From positions 3,100,001-3,164,000 of the forward strand of contig NZ_CP077941.1 of NCBI RefSeq assembly GCF_019722725.1: a stretch of DNA of 64,000 nt, in the 5' to 3' direction. Below the pieces are notes generated by a model that ran no database searches, was not told the origin of the DNA, and saw nothing but the letters and a program-made list of their open reading frames with translations. Both the position numbers and the translations under genes were made by a program. This DNA comes from Vreelandella profundi. Lineage in GTDB: Bacteria; Pseudomonadota; Gammaproteobacteria; Pseudomonadales; Halomonadaceae. This document shows, one piece after another, positions 44,440-53,166 of the stretch (positions within the stretch are counted from its first letter, which is position 1; each line of letters begins with the position of its first letter).

Positions 44440-45078
44440 CTATCCACGTTTGCGTTCAATAATGCGCACCGGAGCGTGATCAGCGTCAATGCTTAGACTC
44501 GCCCTCTCGCTTTCCACATAAGCGCTGCCTAACGTTCCCAGCGCTGCATAAAAAGCGGTGTCTACCTGCCCTAGGTCGTCAAAGCAGCTGGCTGCCCAGG
44601 GGGCGATGTGCTGACTAAAAAAATACGCCTGTTCATGGCTCTCAGACTCAATCAGCATCGCCATAACTTCGCATAGCGCCGCCAGATGATCTTCAGGATC
44701 TCGGGTGTGCTCACTGCGTTCAAAGCCAAGCGCCCTGAGGTCTTGGCGCAGCGCCACTAGCGCGGCTTCCATCAACTCACCATTGCGATACCACGAGGCG
44801 TACGGCACGACGTCACCTTGAATGACGCCCACCAGATGACGAAAGTGAGCGCGCTGCAGCGGCGCTACGCCATCGCCGCTCTTATCCATGGCGGCTGCCG
44901 CATCTGCCAAAGCTTGCCAGCGCTTTGCAAGCGGGCTGCCATCTTGCTCAATCGCCAGCTCAGCCAGCCACGCCAGCATGTCGGCATCCGGTGCTTGGCG
45001 CAGCAAGGTGGCCAACAGCCGATAGATATCGGCACGTAGCGCATCCGCTTCGTTCAGTGCGGGCAATCCATCCGTCAT
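44440..45078 (-). CDS. TorD/DmsD-family redox enzyme maturation chaperone
   Basis: The 212-residue all-helical protein belongs to the TorD chaperones, which bind Tat-exported molybdoenzymes until their cofactor is in place. Family features are the helical N-terminus (LRADIYRLLATLLRQAPDADML), VPYASWYRNGELME and EDHLAALCEVMAMLI near residues 140-155. Its client is most likely FdhA, two genes downstream. It starts 4 bp after the polyferredoxin gene. Confidence 0.88.
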   Translation of the reverse strand: MTDGLPALNEADALRADIYRLLATLLRQAPDADMLAWLAELAIEQDGSPLAKRWQALADAAAAMDKSGDGVAPLQRAHFRHLVGVIQGDVVPYASWYRNGELMEAALVALRQDLRALGFERSEHTRDPEDHLAALCEVMAMLIESESHEQAYFFSQHIAPWAASCFDDLGQVDTAFYAALGTLGSAYVESERASLSIDADHAPVRIIERKRG

Positions 45079-45082
45079 CGGC

Positions 45083-46810
45083 TTATACCTTCAGTTGCGC
45101 GTCAGGATCGCGAATCATGGTTTTCCAAACATCCTTCACCCGGCAGTCTTCGCACATTTCCAGGCGGCTCATCGCCTCGCCGGCAAAGTAGGGATGATGG
45201 GCAAGCTTCTGTTTAATCGCCGCGACCGTGCTCACGGTGGCAAACGGTTTGCCGCAGTTGATGCATTCAAAGGCCGCTTCTTCATGGCAGATATGCCGCG
45301 TTTCACGGGCGCCATCTGCTAAAAAGCCGGGCATCAGCGTAATCGCATTTTCCGGACACGCCTGCTCGCAAAGACCGCACTGCACGCAGTCCGCTTCAAG
45401 AAAGCTAAGGGCGGGCGTATTGCCGCCAGATTTTAACGCGGGCGTAGGGCAGTTGCTGACACAGGCATGGCACAGCGTACAGGCGTCGCGGTCGACCTGA
45501 ATCGCGCCGTAGGCAGCGCCTGTCGGCATCGTCGCTCGCGCCCCGCTGGGGCTACCCAGCTCGGTAAGGCGCGCCAACACGCGGTTCAAACGCGCGCGCT
45601 TTTCGGGCTCAGGCAGCAATAGCGGCGCATCTGTCAGGGGTGGAAGCGTCGGCAGTGCATCCCGCGCAGCGCCATCGGCAACGCCGATCAGCTGTACGCG
45701 AGCGCGGTCGTGCCCCAAGGCATCTAGCACGGCGTGCGCTTGAGCAATCTGGTCATTCAAAAAAGTGCTTAAGCGGGCGGGCATACTAGGATGCAGCTGG
45801 ATACGCACCTCGGCGGCACCCGCCGCCAGCGCGGTTAGCCACTGGTCGTGTCCCGCCGCCCCCAGTTCTTCCAACGGGGCATCAATCACATGGCCTGCAG
45901 GCACCGCGCCGGTTGCGCGCTCAGCGTCTTGCGAATCATGAGTCAGAAAACGCAGCACCGGCACCTGGCCACCGGCATCGCGATAGGCCGCGAGCCACAT
46001 AGACAGCGTATCCTGCTGGCGGCGTGTTTCTGGCATGCGAAATTCGATCGCCCCCGTGGGGCAGGCGCTGGTGCAGCTGCCCACGCCTTGGCAAAGGTAG
46101 GGATCAATTTCAATATGGGATTCGATACGCCCTTGAATGCTGGAAATCGCATCCGCCGGGCAGACATCCAAGCAGCGGGTACAGCCAATATTGCCACTTG
46201 TGGAGTGGGCACATAGATCGCTGTTGACCTGAAAGTAGCGCGGCTTATCGAACTCACCGACCAGCCCGACAAAATTTTCAAGTGATTCGCTGCGCTGCTC
46301 AATGTCCTGCCAAGACATCACCACATAGCCAGGTGACGGAAGCTCCGCACGCTGGGAATGAGCCGTCGCAGCAAGATCGAGCACAAGGTCAAATCCGTCG
46401 CGTTCAATCAGTGCCCGAGCAAGGTCCAGCGGCGCAACGCCGTCATCTAACCGGGCGCTAAACGCCCCCAAGTAGCCGCTGATTCGCAGCTGGCTGAGCT
46501 GCTCGGGCGTGAGCATTTGCGTGACAAACGGCTCACTGGCCCCCATTAGCGCGGCTGTTTCGCTCTCAGGCCCATTCTCCACAGGCCCAGTAACCAGCAG
46601 CGTAAGCGATGCAAGGCCGCGCCTCTGAAGCGCGCGGGCGGCCGGATACACGTCGGCAGCCGCGCCTATCAGCAGCGCATGGCCACGGCTGTGATAGGTC
46701 ACATTAGCAGGCGTTAAATTAGCTGGCCAAGAAATACGGCGGCGTACCGTTTCTCGAGCCTCGGCATTGCGCTGGTCGTCTATCGACGCCAGTTGGATTC
46801 GTTGATTCAT
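45083..46810 (-). CDS. 4Fe-4S polyferredoxin-type protein of the fdh cluster
   Basis: This 575-residue cytoplasmic protein contains at least four [4Fe-4S]-type motifs: a pair in the middle (CTRCLDVCPADAI; CQGVGSCTSACPTGAI) and a pair near the C-terminus (CTLCHACVSNCPTPAL; CVQCGLCEQACPENAI). After them comes a zinc-finger-like CINCGKP...CEDC. The N-terminal 200 residues resemble a Rossmann-like region without cofactor motif. Similar proteins occur in fdh operons of Pseudomonas, Shewanella and relatives; its electron partner is unknown. It is the first gene of the fdh transcript proper. Confidence 0.85.
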   Translation of the reverse strand: MNQRIQLASIDDQRNAEARETVRRRISWPANLTPANVTYHSRGHALLIGAAADVYPAARALQRRGLASLTLLVTGPVENGPESETAALMGASEPFVTQMLTPEQLSQLRISGYLGAFSARLDDGVAPLDLARALIERDGFDLVLDLAATAHSQRAELPSPGYVVMSWQDIEQRSESLENFVGLVGEFDKPRYFQVNSDLCAHSTSGNIGCTRCLDVCPADAISSIQGRIESHIEIDPYLCQGVGSCTSACPTGAIEFRMPETRRQQDTLSMWLAAYRDAGGQVPVLRFLTHDSQDAERATGAVPAGHVIDAPLEELGAAGHDQWLTALAAGAAEVRIQLHPSMPARLSTFLNDQIAQAHAVLDALGHDRARVQLIGVADGAARDALPTLPPLTDAPLLLPEPEKRARLNRVLARLTELGSPSGARATMPTGAAYGAIQVDRDACTLCHACVSNCPTPALKSGGNTPALSFLEADCVQCGLCEQACPENAITLMPGFLADGARETRHICHEEAAFECINCGKPFATVSTVAAIKQKLAHHPYFAGEAMSRLEMCEDCRVKDVWKTMIRDPDAQLKV

Positions 46811-46838
46811 GCATTCTCACGGTCAGTGAATAATTCTT

Positions 46839-46844
46839 ATTATA
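46839..46844 (-). promoter_or_regulatory. Possible -10 element before the fdh operon
   Basis: The minus strand reads TATAAT here, about 30 bp upstream of the polyferredoxin ATG, inside an A/T-rich 200-bp gap between DUF3306 and the fdh genes. No good -35 hexamer is found at 16-18 bp, so an activator may be needed. The rest of the gap (46811-47010) has no gene. Confidence 0.35.
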
Positions 46845-47010
46845 ATTTTGAGTAATATTGTTTAATCATTATGGCATAGCGTTTCGTTGACGCTAAGCTG
46901 AGCCTAGGCGTAACACGGCATTTAGCCAACTTAATTACGATTAACGCTGGCAGTAACGAGGGATAAAAACCATCCTAGTCAATTGATTTAATAGTTATTA
47001 ATTAGCGATT

Positions 47011-47667
47011 TTAGATTTTCTTTTGAGGCTCAAAAATTAAATCAGACTGGTCGTCTAGAAGGGGCTTTTCTACAGCGCCTTCGCTTGCGCTGCCGGGCAT
47101 GGAAGATTCGTCTTCAGGCGCGAGAGAGTGATCATTGGGCTGCTCGCTGGCCACCTGCTCTTTTGGTGGCTCAACGGGTGCATCATCCAGCGGCTTATCA
47201 AGCGTCTCTTCTACTTTATGGGTCCAGCGGCGCAGCTTGCTGGCAAGCCCGTCGGCCATGGGCTTGAGCTGCTGTCGATAGTCAGCGTCATAGTCATCTA
47301 ACCCATCGCGCACGTTATAATTACCGGTGGCCCAAAGGCGCTTCAAAGCGCGCCGTCGCAAGGCTCCGCTGACGCCCGGCAGCATAAAGGCACTAAAGTC
47401 GCTGCCGACGTCCAAGGTATCGGGGTCTGGCAGGGTGTGGTCAAGGCTGCCAGGCGCCGGTTCGCGCTCGGGCTCTTGCGCTTCCAGTGCCGATGCCGAC
47501 GGTTGATCATCCGTGGCGTACGGCTGATCGGCGTCGCTATGAAGCGCGTCAGCTGGCTCTACGGTGATTTCATTGGCAGGCTCGGTGGCTGGCACTGCGT
47601 CTGGCGAGGCACTGCTTTGCTTTTGAGCATTGCGCTTTAGGCGCGACCAGCGTTCCAGGCGACTCAT
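47011..47667 (-). CDS. DUF3306 family protein
   Basis: The 218-residue protein starts with MSRLERWSRLKR, the DUF3306 hallmark, continues through a long acidic, Pro/Glu/Gln-rich low-complexity segment (about 15-90), then the conserved core DFSAFMLPGVSGALRRRALKRLWATG and another acidic tail. It occurs with DUF3305 next to formate dehydrogenase genes. Function unknown. It overlaps the DUF3305 gene by 4 bp. Confidence 0.85.
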   Translation of the reverse strand: MSRLERWSRLKRNAQKQSSASPDAVPATEPANEITVEPADALHSDADQPYATDDQPSASALEAQEPEREPAPGSLDHTLPDPDTLDVGSDFSAFMLPGVSGALRRRALKRLWATGNYNVRDGLDDYDADYRQQLKPMADGLASKLRRWTHKVEETLDKPLDDAPVEPPKEQVASEQPNDHSLAPEDESSMPGSASEGAVEKPLLDDQSDLIFEPQKKI

Positions 47668-48104
47668 CGCGGCGGCTCATTGGCAGGCATCTCTTTTGCG
47701 CGCCCTGCCCCTTTGCGTTTTTTCTTGCGCACCTCGACAGGCGCCTCACCGTGGCGAGCAAGATAGCTCTCCATCCACACCTGAATCGCCATCGGCATCA
47801 AGGCTTCCAGCACCTGCTGCTCGCCATCCATCCAGCCAGCTGCAACATCTTGGCTGGCCGTTATTGCATCGGGGTGCGGCGTTTGCCCGGTAAAGCCCGC
47901 GCGGACAAACAGACGCGGCGCGCTAGCGGTTAGATTGAAGCGATACGCCGCGCGCTCGGTCATCGAAAGCTGCAGCTGAAGCGTGACCGGCCCCTGATCG
48001 CCCAGAGCAAGTTCCGCAATGCGCCACTGCGTTAGGCTAAAGCGCTTTACCTGCTTGGTTTCGGCAATCAACGTAATACTGATGGGGCGTAAATTATCAC
48101 TCAT
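47664..48104 (-). CDS. DUF3305 family protein
   Basis: The 146-residue protein has the DUF3305 pattern (PISITLIAETKQVKRF; WRIAELALG; YRFNLTASAPRLFV) and a basic C-terminal tail (RKKKRKGAGRAKE). Function unknown; the pair DUF3305-DUF3306 accompanies fdh clusters. It is divergent from fdhD, with a 202-bp repeat-rich gap between them. Confidence 0.87.
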   Translation of the reverse strand: MSDNLRPISITLIAETKQVKRFSLTQWRIAELALGDQGPVTLQLQLSMTERAAYRFNLTASAPRLFVRAGFTGQTPHPDAITASQDVAAGWMDGEQQVLEALMPMAIQVWMESYLARHGEAPVEVRKKKRKGAGRAKEMPANEPPR

Positions 48105-48130
48105 GGCATTAGCACCCTGAAACTGGAGTA

Positions 48131-48175
48131 GACAGAACTTGAATAGACGGAGCTTGAATAGATGGAGCTTGAATG
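48131..48175. repeat. Three 15-bp tandem repeats
   Basis: GACAGAACTTGAATA (48131-48145), GACGGAGCTTGAATA (48146-48160) and GATGGAGCTTGAATG (48161-48175) stand in the gap between DUF3305 and fdhD, in the leader or promoter region of DUF3305. Confidence 0.85.
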
Positions 48176-48245
48176 GGTAGACAAGTAAGCATCCCCAGCG
48201 CCATCATCGTCAACCCTGACGTTTTGCGAGAACTATTTTTCAAAA

Positions 48246-48284
48246 GCTTTTTTCAAGAGCTTTTTTCAAGAGTTATTTTCAAGA
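48246..48284. repeat. Three 13-bp tandem repeats in the fdhD leader
   Basis: GCTTTTTTCAAGA (48246-48258), the same again (48259-48271) and GTTATTTTCAAGA (48272-48284), with a degenerate copy before (from about 48231) and after. They end 11 bp before the GAGG ribosome site of fdhD, so they lie in the promoter or 5' leader. Confidence 0.85.
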
Positions 48285-48306
48285 ACTATTTTAGCGAGGT
48301 TCATGG

Positions 48307-49200
48307 ATGCCTGCCCTTCAGTTAAGCCGAGCCCGCTTACCGGCCACCACCGAGATTAGCGTCGTTGACGAATATGGCGATACGCGTCAGCAGGCGATTG
48401 CCGCTGAACGGGCGCTTACCGTGTATCTCAATAAGCGCGAAATTGTCACGCTGATGACCCTGGGTGACGACCCCGAAGCGCTGGTGGTCGGCTATTTACG
48501 CAATCAAGGCTTACTACGGGCTGCCGAGGACTTGACCGCGGTGCAGGTCGACTGGGCAGTAGAAGCCGCCGTGGTGGTTACACGCCACCTGCCTGAAGAT
48601 CTGGAAGCGCGTTTAAGCACGCGCACGGTCACCACCGGCTGCGGCCAGGGCACGGTGTTTGGTAAACTGTTGGATCAAACCGCGCTGATGGCGCTGCCCG
48701 ATACGAAGCTGGCACAATCGACGCTTTATCAGCTGCTGCAAAATCTCAACGCCTATAATGAAACGTACCGTAGCGCTGGCGCCGTTCACGGCTGCGCTCT
48801 CTGCGCTCAAACCAAGGTGCTCGATTTTGTCGAAGACGTTGGTCGACACAACGCCGTGGATACCCTGGCGGGGCGTCAATGGCTACAGCAAGCGGATAGT
48901 GCCGATGCGGATATTTTTTACACCACGGGGCGGCTGACATCAGAAATGGTGCTGAAGGTGGCGCAGATGGGCATTAGCGTACTGGTATCGCGTTCAGGCG
49001 TAACGCAAAAAGGCGTTGAGCTGGCCGAGCGTTTTGGCGTGATGCTTATCGCCCGCGCCAAAGGCCGCCATTTTCAATCGATCAACACCCAGAATCGCCT
49101 AACCCTGGACGCCATTCCTGAGCGACCGCCTGCAGTACATTCATCAAAACAGGCACGCTCATCAAAGCAGGCACATTCATCAACACAGGCACGCTCATGA
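48307..49200 (+). CDS. fdhD: Formate dehydrogenase accessory sulfurtransferase FdhD
   Basis: FdhD takes sulfur from the cysteine desulfurase IscS to the Mo-bis-MGD cofactor of formate dehydrogenase. The 297-residue protein shows GAVHGCALC, VEDVGRHNAVDTL and TSEMVLKVAQMGISVLVSRSGVT. The redox-active loop reads TTGCGQGT: only Cys112 is present, where E. coli has a CxxC pair (Cys121, Cys124). The last 20 residues come from an 18-bp repeat and are not part of the fold. GAGG at 48296-48299 supports the ATG at 48307. Confidence 0.93.
   Translation: MPALQLSRARLPATTEISVVDEYGDTRQQAIAAERALTVYLNKREIVTLMTLGDDPEALVVGYLRNQGLLRAAEDLTAVQVDWAVEAAVVVTRHLPEDLEARLSTRTVTTGCGQGTVFGKLLDQTALMALPDTKLAQSTLYQLLQNLNAYNETYRSAGAVHGCALCAQTKVLDFVEDVGRHNAVDTLAGRQWLQQADSADADIFYTTGRLTSEMVLKVAQMGISVLVSRSGVTQKGVELAERFGVMLIARAKGRHFQSINTQNRLTLDAIPERPPAVHSSKQARSSKQAHSSTQARS
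49138..49200 (+). repeat. 18-bp tandem repeats at the 3' end of fdhD
   Basis: Three units (49138-49155, 49156-49173, 49174-49191) of the pattern C-A/G-T/C-TCATCAA-x-CAGGCA and a partial fourth ending in the stop codon encode HSSKQA-RSSKQA-HSSTQA-RS. The array also forms the region just before the mobA start at 49197. Confidence 0.88.
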
Positions 49201-49823
49201 TCCCTACCCAAGAAATAACTGGCATGATTCTAGCCGGCGGCGAAGGACGTAGAATGGGGGGCCGCGATAAAGGGCTTGAGCCTTTTGCAGGCTTGCCGCT
49301 TGTCGCTCATGCGGTTAAACGTCTTGAGGGCCAGGTAGGCGAACTGTTGATTAACGCCAATCGCAATGCCGATGCTTACCGCTTCTTTGCTGATCGTGTG
49401 ATTGCGGATCTTGTTATGGACGGCGCCGACGGCGGCTTCAAAGGCCCGCTTATGGGGATTTATAGCGGCTTGCGCGCGGCCAAAACGCCTTGGCTACTGA
49501 TTGCTCCCTGCGACTCTCCCGCCCTGCCGGACAACCTGGTGGCACGTTTGATGGCAGGCATTGGCGATCATGATATCGGCGTGGCCTTTGACGGTGAGCG
49601 GCTGCACCCCGTAGTGGCACTGCTGCGTACGTCACTCGCCGATGATTTAGCCCTTGTGCTGGCCGAAGGCGAGCGCAAAATCGACCGCTGGTATGCGCGT
49701 CATAGCTGGTGCAAGGTCGACATGTCCGACTGCCCTGACGCCTTTGCCAATCTTAATACCGAGGAAGAAAAGCTGCACCTTGAAAAAGTTCTGCTGTCTA
49801 CGACGGACAAGGGGGCAACATGA
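49197..49823 (+). CDS. mobA: Molybdenum cofactor guanylyltransferase MobA
   Basis: MobA attaches GMP to Mo-molybdopterin to give the MGD form needed by formate dehydrogenase. The 208-residue protein has the nucleotidyltransferase signature LAGGEGRRMGGRDKG (12-26) and the substrate-binding APCDSPALP. It overlaps fdhD and moeA by ATGA on each side. Confidence 0.95.
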   Translation: MIPTQEITGMILAGGEGRRMGGRDKGLEPFAGLPLVAHAVKRLEGQVGELLINANRNADAYRFFADRVIADLVMDGADGGFKGPLMGIYSGLRAAKTPWLLIAPCDSPALPDNLVARLMAGIGDHDIGVAFDGERLHPVVALLRTSLADDLALVLAEGERKIDRWYARHSWCKVDMSDCPDAFANLNTEEEKLHLEKVLLSTTDKGAT

Positions 49824-51091
49824 CGCTCTCCTGCTTTGATCTCGGCGAGAAAATGCTCAGCGTGGATGAAGCCCGTCAAGCGCTCGCCACGCTGATTGAG
49901 CGCCCGTTAGGCAGCGAACAGGTTCCTCTGGCACAGGCCCATGGCCGTCGCCTGGCCACCGAGGTGCTGGCAACTATTAACGTGCCGCAAAATACCAATG
50001 CGGCGATGGACGGCGTGGCGCTGGCCTTGGCGAGAGAAGGTGTTGGCCCCAAGCAAACCCACTGGCCCCTGGCCGGTGAAGTGTTAGCAGGCCAGTATCG
50101 CAGCGAAATGGTACCTGCCGGCCACTGTGTACGCATTACCACCGGCGCCCCATTGCCGCCGGGCACCGACACCGTGGTAATGAGTGAACAGCTGCGCGAA
50201 CAGTCAGATGAACAGCCTGAGCATGCGATCATTGAGTCGCCTGAGCGTCTCAAATACGGCCAGCATGTACGCCAAGCCGGTGAAGACATGGCGATTGGCG
50301 ATACGGCACTCCCGGCAGGTTCGCGACTAGACGCCGCCAAGCTGGGCTTATTAGCGTCGCTGGGCTACGCCACGCTAACCGTGTGCCAACGCCCGAAGGT
50401 GGCCATCTTCTCTACCGGCAATGAGGTTACCGCCCCCGGCGAGCCCATTGCCCAAGCCTGTGTTTATGACGCGAATCGTTTTACGCTGATCGGCATGCTC
50501 GCCGAGTACGGCGCTGACGTGATTGATCTCGGCATTTTGCCGGACGAGCTGGGCGCCATCCAAACGGCTCTGGAGCAGGCCGCCCAGCAAAGCGATTTAG
50601 TGATCACCAGCGGCGGCGTATCGGTGGGTCAGGCTGACTTTACTCGCACCGCGTTGCAGCAGCTGGGGCGTCTAGCGTTCTGGCGCGTAGCGCTTCGTCC
50701 TGGCCGGCCAATGGCCTGCGGCTGGCTGGGCGAACAGCACACGCCGTTCGTCGGCCTGCCCGGCAACCCAGTGGCGGTCATGGTAACCTTTCTACAGTTT
50801 GTGACGCCGCTGCTGGATCAACTTCAAGGGCTGCCTGCGTCACCGCCCCATCGCCTTTATGCGATTGCTGACCATCAATTAAAAAGCCGCTTAAAGCGCA
50901 CTGACTTTATTCGCGGCGTTTACCATACTGATGGAGAAGGACAGTTACACGTATGCAGTACCGGCGCCCAGGGTTCGGGTATTTTAACCTCGATGGTGGC
51001 TGCTAATTGCTTGATTGAGCTTGCCGACGACCAAGACGGCGCTCAACCAGGCGAGGTAGTCAGCATACAACCACTAACGGGATGGCTATGA
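49820..51091 (+). CDS. moeA: Molybdopterin molybdenumtransferase MoeA (second copy)
   Basis: The 423-residue protein has all MoeA parts: [27 protein letters not shown], the domain III STGNEV and [12 protein letters not shown], and [11 protein letters not shown]. In the N-terminal loop it has NAAMDGVAL where the other copy (37363) has NSAMDGYAL. The two copies are clearly different in sequence, so this is an old pair and not a recent duplication. It overlaps mobA and moaA by ATGA. Confidence 0.94.
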   Translation: MTLSCFDLGEKMLSVDEARQALATLIERPLGSEQVPLAQAHGRRLATEVLATINVPQNTNAAMDGVALALAREGVGPKQTHWPLAGEVLAGQYRSEMVPAGHCVRITTGAPLPPGTDTVVMSEQLREQSDEQPEHAIIESPERLKYGQHVRQAGEDMAIGDTALPAGSRLDAAKLGLLASLGYATLTVCQRPKVAIFSTGNEVTAPGEPIAQACVYDANRFTLIGMLAEYGADVIDLGILPDELGAIQTALEQAAQQSDLVITSGGVSVGQADFTRTALQQLGRLAFWRVALRPGRPMACGWLGEQHTPFVGLPGNPVAVMVTFLQFVTPLLDQLQGLPASPPHRLYAIADHQLKSRLKRTDFIRGVYHTDGEGQLHVCSTGAQGSGILTSMVAANCLIELADDQDGAQPGEVVSIQPLTGWL

Positions 51092-52125
51092 CCGAGCAAC
51101 GAACGACTCAGCAACGTGTTGGCCACTCATATTCTGACCAGCCACTGATTGATGATTTTGGCCGGCGTATTAGCTACGTGCGTATTTCGGTCACCGACCG
51201 CTGCGATTTCCGCTGCGTGTACTGCATGAGCGAAGAAATGACGTTTCTGCCTCGTGCCCAGGTACTGACGCTGGAAGAGATTGCCATGGTGGCCCGCGCC
51301 TTCACCGAGCTGGGGGTTGAAAAAATTCGCCTTACCGGTGGCGAACCGCTGGTTCGCAGCGGCATTGATAAACTGGTCGATGAGATCGGCGCCATGCCTG
51401 GCCTGACCGACTTCACCATGACGACAAACGGTGCCAGCCTGCGCAAGCACGCCAAACAGCTTTACGCCAGTGGCCTGCGGCGTCTCAATATCAGCCTGGA
51501 TTCACTGGTTCCAGAACGCTTCAAGCAGCTGACTCGCACAGGCGATCTCGCCAAAGTGATTGACGGCATTCACGCCGCTCAGGAAGCCGGGTTTAAGCGC
51601 ATTAAGCTCAACGCGGTGATCTTAAAAGGCCGCAATGACGATGAAGTGATCGACCTGGTCACCTTTGCCCGCAAAGAAGGCCTCGACATTAGCTTTATCG
51701 AAGAAATGCCGCTGGGCGATGTCTCCGATCACTCACGGGCGGAGACGTTCTATTCCAGCGACGACGTGCAGGCGATGATTGAATCCCGCTATCCGCTGAT
51801 GGCCACGGCCGAAACCACGCCGGGCCCTTCGCGCTACTTTAAGATGCTCGACAGCGAAAGCCGCGTTGGATTTATCTCACCGCATAGCCACAACTTTTGT
51901 GATACCTGCAACCGCGTACGGGTCACCGTGGAAGGACGTCTGCTGCTTTGCTTAGGCAATGAGCATTCCGTGGACCTTCGCGCCGTGCTGCGCCGCTATC
52001 CAGGCAATATGCAGATACTTAAGCAGGCCATCATTGATGCTTTGCCGCTTAAGCCGGAGCGCCATCACTTCACCACCGATGGCGATGTGCAGGTGGTACG
52101 CTTTATGAATATGACGGGAGGTTAG
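51088..52125 (+). CDS. moaA: GTP 3',8-cyclase MoaA
   Basis: MoaA is the radical SAM enzyme that starts molybdopterin synthesis from GTP. The 345-residue protein binds the SAM cluster through Cys39, Cys43 and Cys46 (CDFRCVYC) and the substrate cluster through the C-terminal FCDTC...LLLCLG cysteines. TGGEPLVR and SLDSL are typical. I start it at 51088, where ATGA overlaps the moeA stop; an ATG two codons earlier (51082) is possible. Confidence 0.95.
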   Translation: MTEQRTTQQRVGHSYSDQPLIDDFGRRISYVRISVTDRCDFRCVYCMSEEMTFLPRAQVLTLEEIAMVARAFTELGVEKIRLTGGEPLVRSGIDKLVDEIGAMPGLTDFTMTTNGASLRKHAKQLYASGLRRLNISLDSLVPERFKQLTRTGDLAKVIDGIHAAQEAGFKRIKLNAVILKGRNDDEVIDLVTFARKEGLDISFIEEMPLGDVSDHSRAETFYSSDDVQAMIESRYPLMATAETTPGPSRYFKMLDSESRVGFISPHSHNFCDTCNRVRVTVEGRLLLCLGNEHSVDLRAVLRRYPGNMQILKQAIIDALPLKPERHHFTTDGDVQVVRFMNMTGG

Positions 52126-52128
52126 GCT

Positions 52129-53142
52129 TTGTCAGCGTTAACGAAAGTGCCGGTGCATATCATTACTGGCTTTCTAGGCAGCGGCAAAACCACGCTTATC
52201 CACAGCCTGATTGAGCAGAAGCCTGTGGATGAAAAATGGGCGATTTTAGTCAACGAGTTTGGTCAAATCGGCATCGACCAGGCTATGTTTGATGCCCGCG
52301 ATGATGTCGTTGTTAAAGGCCTGCCTGGCGGCTGTTTATGCTGTCAATTGGCGTTTGTCCTGCAAGCGGCTTTGGTGAATTTGTTAGCACGCAGCAAGCC
52401 CGACCGAGTCATCATTGAGCCTTCTGGCCTTGGGCACCCCGCTGGCCTGCTGGACTTGCTGCGCGGTGAGGCCTTTAACGACGTGGTCGACGTGCGCGAC
52501 ATTATTGCCACTCTCGATCCGCGCCGCCTGGATGACGCCCGCGCTCGCCAGCACGACACCTTCCGCGACCAGCTCGATATGGCCGACGCCGTGGCGCTGA
52601 CGATGCTCGACCAGAGCACCTCGGACCAGCTAGCCGCTGCCCATGCGTTTGTCGCCGAGCGCTGGCCACCGCGCAAATGGGTGCAGGAAACCGTACAGGG
52701 CGAGCTTTCACTCACGCTGCTAACCCAGAGTAGCAGTGCCACCGTTCGCGGCCAGGAAATGCCGGGCAGCCATCAGCAGCTCGCAGCAATGCCCAGCCTT
52801 GCGGGTTCGTTTTTTGATTTCCCGCCGCCTCCGGGCAAGCCCCAACGTGAAACCGGTACGTCGCTAGGCTATACCAGTACGGGGCTGCGCTGGCATCCCA
52901 GCGAGTGTTTTGACCTGGACAGCCTCGCCGCCCACCTAGGGGAACTGCCAAGGGAGGCGCGCATTAAGGGCGTTTTTCATACCGACAATGGCTGGAAGCG
53001 CCTTAACCGTGCAGACGGCACCCTCAGTATTGAAAGCAGCGCATGGCGGCAAGATTCTCGACTGGAAGTAATTCTTCCCGACACGCTGGCCGCCCCTAGC
53101 CTGGACCTCGAACCCTACCTATGCGCTCTGCCCGCCAGTTAA
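52129..53142 (+). CDS. COG0523 (CobW-type) GTPase of the molybdenum cofactor operon
   Basis: The 337-residue protein has Walker A GFLGSGKTT (14-22), the metal motif CLCC (Cys69, Cys71, Cys72) and EPSGLGHP. Unlike the Zur-linked member at 24736 it has no His-rich segment and no Zur box, and it sits 3 bp after moaA. Translation starts at TTG 52129, 8 bp after GGGAGG. A role in delivering metal to the Mo-cofactor or formate dehydrogenase pathway is inference from position. Confidence 0.87.
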   Translation: MSALTKVPVHIITGFLGSGKTTLIHSLIEQKPVDEKWAILVNEFGQIGIDQAMFDARDDVVVKGLPGGCLCCQLAFVLQAALVNLLARSKPDRVIIEPSGLGHPAGLLDLLRGEAFNDVVDVRDIIATLDPRRLDDARARQHDTFRDQLDMADAVALTMLDQSTSDQLAAAHAFVAERWPPRKWVQETVQGELSLTLLTQSSSATVRGQEMPGSHQQLAAMPSLAGSFFDFPPPPGKPQRETGTSLGYTSTGLRWHPSECFDLDSLAAHLGELPREARIKGVFHTDNGWKRLNRADGTLSIESSAWRQDSRLEVILPDTLAAPSLDLEPYLCALPAS

Positions 53143-53166
53143 TAAGCGGATATCTACGCCGAGCAT

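Noticed and set aside
48131..48284. CRISPR array
   Set aside because: The repeats are direct tandem copies of 13-15 bp without spacers and there are no cas genes.
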